Shown here piece by piece: positions 53,788 through 55,855 of a DNA stretch of 55,855 nt. Origin of the DNA: Caldilineaceae bacterium (lineage in GTDB: Bacteria; Chloroflexota; Anaerolineae; Caldilineales; Caldilineaceae). Each line of letters begins with the position of its first letter. Position 1 is the first letter of the stretch. Where the stretch lies: assembly GCA_026645575.1 (NCBI GenBank), contig JAPKMW010000077.1, positions 1-55,855 of the forward strand, read 5' to 3'. A model generated the notes under the pieces. That model worked only from the letters and a program-made list of their open reading frames with translations. It ran no database searches and was not told the DNA's origin. The translations under genes and the position numbers were made by a program.

Positions 53788-55041
53788 TCACCGCGGCGCT
53801 GCGCTTTGGTTGACTTGGGTGACGCTAAAACCGGCGGTTTGTTTATAACGGGCCGCAATCTCTTCCAATTCCTGGCGTGAAATGACTTCTTCGATCTGGG
53901 TAAAGCCATGAGGCGCCCGTTCTTCGGCCAGTTGCATCACTTGTTCGGGGCCATTTTGGCGGTTCGACAGGGTAATGCGCGCCGTGGGTGGACGCCGCTC
54001 GGTTTCGTATTGCGCTAGGGCTTCCACAACATCATCAGTGGTTGCAAGCAGATTGGCAATCGCTTCAGCATCGAGAATCGCTTGCGATGCGCCATTGGAG
54101 CCAACCGGGTACATGGGATGCGCCGCATCACCTAGCAGCGTCATCCGCCCATGTGACCAGCGGGGCAGCGGATCACGATCTACCAGCGGGTATTCGTAGA
54201 TCGCCACAGCGCTATCGATCAAGGCCGGCACATCCAACCAGTCGAACCGCCAGGATTGGAAGGGTTCGGCAAAGCGCGACTTATCCACCTGGCGGTTCCA
54301 ATCCTGCTTGGGGGGCATCCAGTCAGGAACATTTAGCTCGGCCACCCAGTTGATCAGCGCCTTGCCATCCATTTCACCATTGGGTGAAATGGGGTAGCAG
54401 ACAAACTTCTGGTTTTGATGACCAGCCATGATCATGCTGCGCCCGGTCAAAAAGGGCGGGGCCACCGACACCGCTCGCCAGAGAATGCGCCCGGAGTAGA
54501 TCGGCCCGCCTTCGTTGGGGTAGAGTTGTCGCCTTGCGGTAGAGTGGATGCCATCAGCGGCGATCAAACAACTACCCACCACTTCCTCGGTGACGCCGTC
54601 GCGGCGCTGAAAACGCGCCACAATCCCATCACTTGCTTCCTGCCACGAAACCAGTGTACAGCCTGTCTGTACGGCGTCGCGCCCTAGTCGCTCCTGCACA
54701 GTTTCGTAGAGCAACATTTGCAACAGACCCCGATGAATCGAATATTGGGGATAAGCATAACCGGCGGCGCGACCGCGCGGTTCCACCCAGATGCGCTGAC
54801 CGAATTTGTTGAAATAGCCCAACTCGGCGGTCTGAATCGCGATAGCATCCAGCCTTGGGCTTACGCCTAACCCGTCCAGAACGCGCACGGCATGGGGCAA
54901 TAAATTAATACCCACGCCCAGCGGTTTGAGCATCGCCACCGCTTCAAAGAGTTGGACAGGAATGCCCTGTGCATGGAGCGCCAGCGCCGCGGTCAAACCA
55001 CCAGGGCCGGCGCCGGCAATGATGACTGGGTGTTTATCCAT
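53788..55041 (-). CDS. FAD-dependent monooxygenase (aromatic hydroxylase family)
   Basis: This 417-residue class A flavoprotein monooxygenase has the N-terminal FAD motif GAGPGGLTAA (about residues 10-19), the DG motif in AADGIHSTAR, and the second FAD motif LLGDAAHPMYPVGSNGASQA with its conserved GD. Relatives such as salicylate hydroxylase and PhzS hydroxylate aromatic rings with NAD(P)H. The actual substrate is unknown. It is transcribed away from the PIN-toxin gene, with 50 bases between the two starts. Confidence 0.85.
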   Translation of the reverse strand: MDKHPVIIAGAGPGGLTAALALHAQGIPVQLFEAVAMLKPLGVGINLLPHAVRVLDGLGVSPRLDAIAIQTAELGYFNKFGQRIWVEPRGRAAGYAYPQYSIHRGLLQMLLYETVQERLGRDAVQTGCTLVSWQEASDGIVARFQRRDGVTEEVVGSCLIAADGIHSTARRQLYPNEGGPIYSGRILWRAVSVAPPFLTGRSMIMAGHQNQKFVCYPISPNGEMDGKALINWVAELNVPDWMPPKQDWNRQVDKSRFAEPFQSWRFDWLDVPALIDSAVAIYEYPLVDRDPLPRWSHGRMTLLGDAAHPMYPVGSNGASQAILDAEAIANLLATTDDVVEALAQYETERRPPTARITLSNRQNGPEQVMQLAEERAPHGFTQIEEVISRQELEEIAARYKQTAGFSVTQVNQSAAPR

Positions 55042-55053
55042 TTTTGTAAACCC

Positions 55054-55082
55054 TTGACAATTAGAAAGAAAATGAATACAAT
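55054..55082 (+). promoter_or_regulatory. Strong SigA-type promoter of the PIN/RHH operon
   Basis: A perfect TTGACA (55054-55059), a 17-base spacer and TACAAT (55077-55082) place the transcription start near 55089, only about three bases before the ATG at 55092. This suggests a leaderless mRNA and supports 55092 as the original start of the toxin gene. Confidence 0.7.
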
Positions 55083-55091
55083 TGCATCATT

Positions 55092-55604
55092 ATGATTCTT
55101 AACGCGTCCTTAGATACATCGTTTTAGAGCCGAGCCACCGAAGTGGGGGTTGCCCCGTATCTCTTCCAGTTTTTTCGCGTCCACTATTGCGCCGCCGTCA
55201 AACGGGAGATCATCAGCACTGATCCAACTGAAACAACGCTGGTCTATCCACAAGCAGTGCTCTTTCAGATCTTTGACGAGGACAAACGCTTGCATCAAGC
55301 CGAACCAAGACAATCGCTGCGACGCTTTGGCGCTGGCGAAGCTCATGCCATTGCATTGGCACAGGAAAGGAATTGGCGATTGTTGATCAACGATTACAAG
55401 CCGCTTGTCTTTGCCCAATCAATAGGCATTGCTTGTATGTGTGTTCCTGATTTTTGCGTTCTCCTATATGCTGCTGGGAAAATTACTTTACCAGCGGTAA
55501 ATGGTTTTTTAAAACGTTTGTCGCCTACAACAAGCCCTGTACTTATCACACTGGCAGAAACAACGTTAGGTAAGATCATTGACAAAAAGGGTGATGACGT
55601 ATGA
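55092..55604 (+). pseudogene. PIN-domain toxin interrupted by an in-frame amber codon
   Basis: From ATG 55092 the frame reads MILNASLDTSF and then meets TAG at 55125-55127. The same frame continues openly to 55604 with SRATEVGVAPYLFQFFRVHY and a PIN-like body, including Glu in KREII, the acidic segment GAGEAHAIALA, and INDYKP, matching the metal-binding acids of the DUF3368 type of PIN ribonucleases. The first conserved Asp of the fold lies before the stop. Trp (TGG) is a likely original residue at the TAG position. A product from GTG 55143 would lack that Asp, so the toxin is probably inactive. The end overlaps the antitoxin start by four bases. Confidence 0.65.
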
Positions 55605-55801
55605 GTACAACAATGATTACAAAATCTGTACGACTTTCCCCCGATGAATCACAAGAGCTATCGGCTTTAAGTAAACAAAGCCTGATGTCCGAAACAGCCT
55701 TGATGAAAAAGTGGATCACCGAAGGTATAAAAGCCGAGAAACTCGAACGGGCGATCCAAGCTTATCAAAAACGCCAGGTTACTGATAAACGCAAAGGTTA
55801 G
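55601..55801 (+). CDS. Ribbon-helix-helix type antitoxin
   Basis: This 66-residue protein overlaps the PIN frame as ATGA. The N-terminal strand TKSVRLSPDE and two following helices (ELSALSKQS and ETALMKKWITEGI) fit an RHH DNA-binding antitoxin, with a charged helical tail that would bind the toxin. The toxin-first gene order is the reverse of many type II modules. It appears intact, although the partner toxin is interrupted. Confidence 0.65.
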   Translation: MSTTMITKSVRLSPDESQELSALSKQSLMSETALMKKWITEGIKAEKLERAIQAYQKRQVTDKRKG

Positions 55802-55855
55802 TAATAACCGCATTGTTGAAAACAAGCTTGGATAATCTCTGGTTTGTCGCCAAGA

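Noticed and set aside
55125..55127. Amber codon as pyrrolysine or other recoding signal
   Set aside because: No supporting downstream element or tRNA gene is seen; a simple nonsense mutation in a dispensable toxin is more likely.

Overview
The window looks like a chromosomal segment of a member of the Chloroflexota, most likely of the Caldilinea/Anaerolineae kind. This is inferred from gene content, not from a marker gene: very large secreted proteins built from CARDB, PPC, cohesin, dockerin and leucine-rich-repeat modules, a C13 (legumain-like) peptidase family, a CHAT-TPR protein beside a sigma/anti-sigma pair, and moderately GC-rich DNA whose gaps hold many long perfect hairpins. I see no tRNA, rRNA, CRISPR array, phage gene or transposase.

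Layout. (1) 1-9311, plus strand: a glycerol-3-phosphate oxidation operon (GlpA-like, GlpB-like, DUF1667), a UbiB/ABC1 kinase, a VIT1/CCC1 transporter, an SLC13 carboxylate transporter with an extra extracytoplasmic domain, and two related four-helix membrane proteins. (2) 9381-41362, almost all minus strand: a 32-kb island of secreted and signalling proteins. In order of transcription it holds an ECF-like sigma factor, a zinc-finger anti-sigma factor, a CHAT-TPR caspase-like protease, a secreted beta-propeller, a secreted C13 peptidase, a giant LRR-C13 protein (28 full repeats), a shorter LRR-C13 protein (17 repeats), a subtilisin ending in a dockerin, two cohesin/dockerin scaffold-like proteins, and a C25 (gingipain-like) protease. 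One plus-strand AAA ATPase/PD-(D/E)XK gene (30667-32217) interrupts it. (3) 41693-53748: ordinary metabolism and transport, namely two zinc alcohol dehydrogenases, threonine aldolase, a HAD phosphatase, a VTT membrane protein, an aldo/keto reductase, a CAP-LysM wall protein, an M42 aminopeptidase, and the TrkA/TrkH potassium system. (4) 53788-end: an FAD monooxygenase and a PIN-toxin/RHH-antitoxin pair in which the toxin carries an in-frame stop.

How the island may work. Five caspase-fold (clan CD) protease domains occur within 30 kb: one C25, three C13-type and one CHAT. One C13 copy has lost both catalytic residues. Seven of the eight secreted proteins end in the same short tail, of the form aromatic/Leu-L-P-x-[V/I/T]-[R/T]-[R/K/Q], which looks like a C-terminal sorting or anchoring signal. 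The eighth, the subtilisin, lacks the tail but ends in a two-repeat dockerin, and its two downstream neighbours carry cohesin-like domains plus the tail. The simplest model is a surface-held multi-protease assembly. The sigma/anti-sigma/CHAT-TPR set at the head of the island could be an intracellular protease-controlled transcription switch, similar in logic to the Csx29-Csx30-RpoE part of type III-E CRISPR systems but without CRISPR.

The gaps are also notable. Several carry 24-30 bp perfect or near-perfect inverted repeats. One family is related in sequence and keeps its pairing through compensatory changes, a second family is built on TCCCGTAGGGAC, and two copies of a MITE-like element with termini AACACTACARCGGATT flank the shorter LRR gene.
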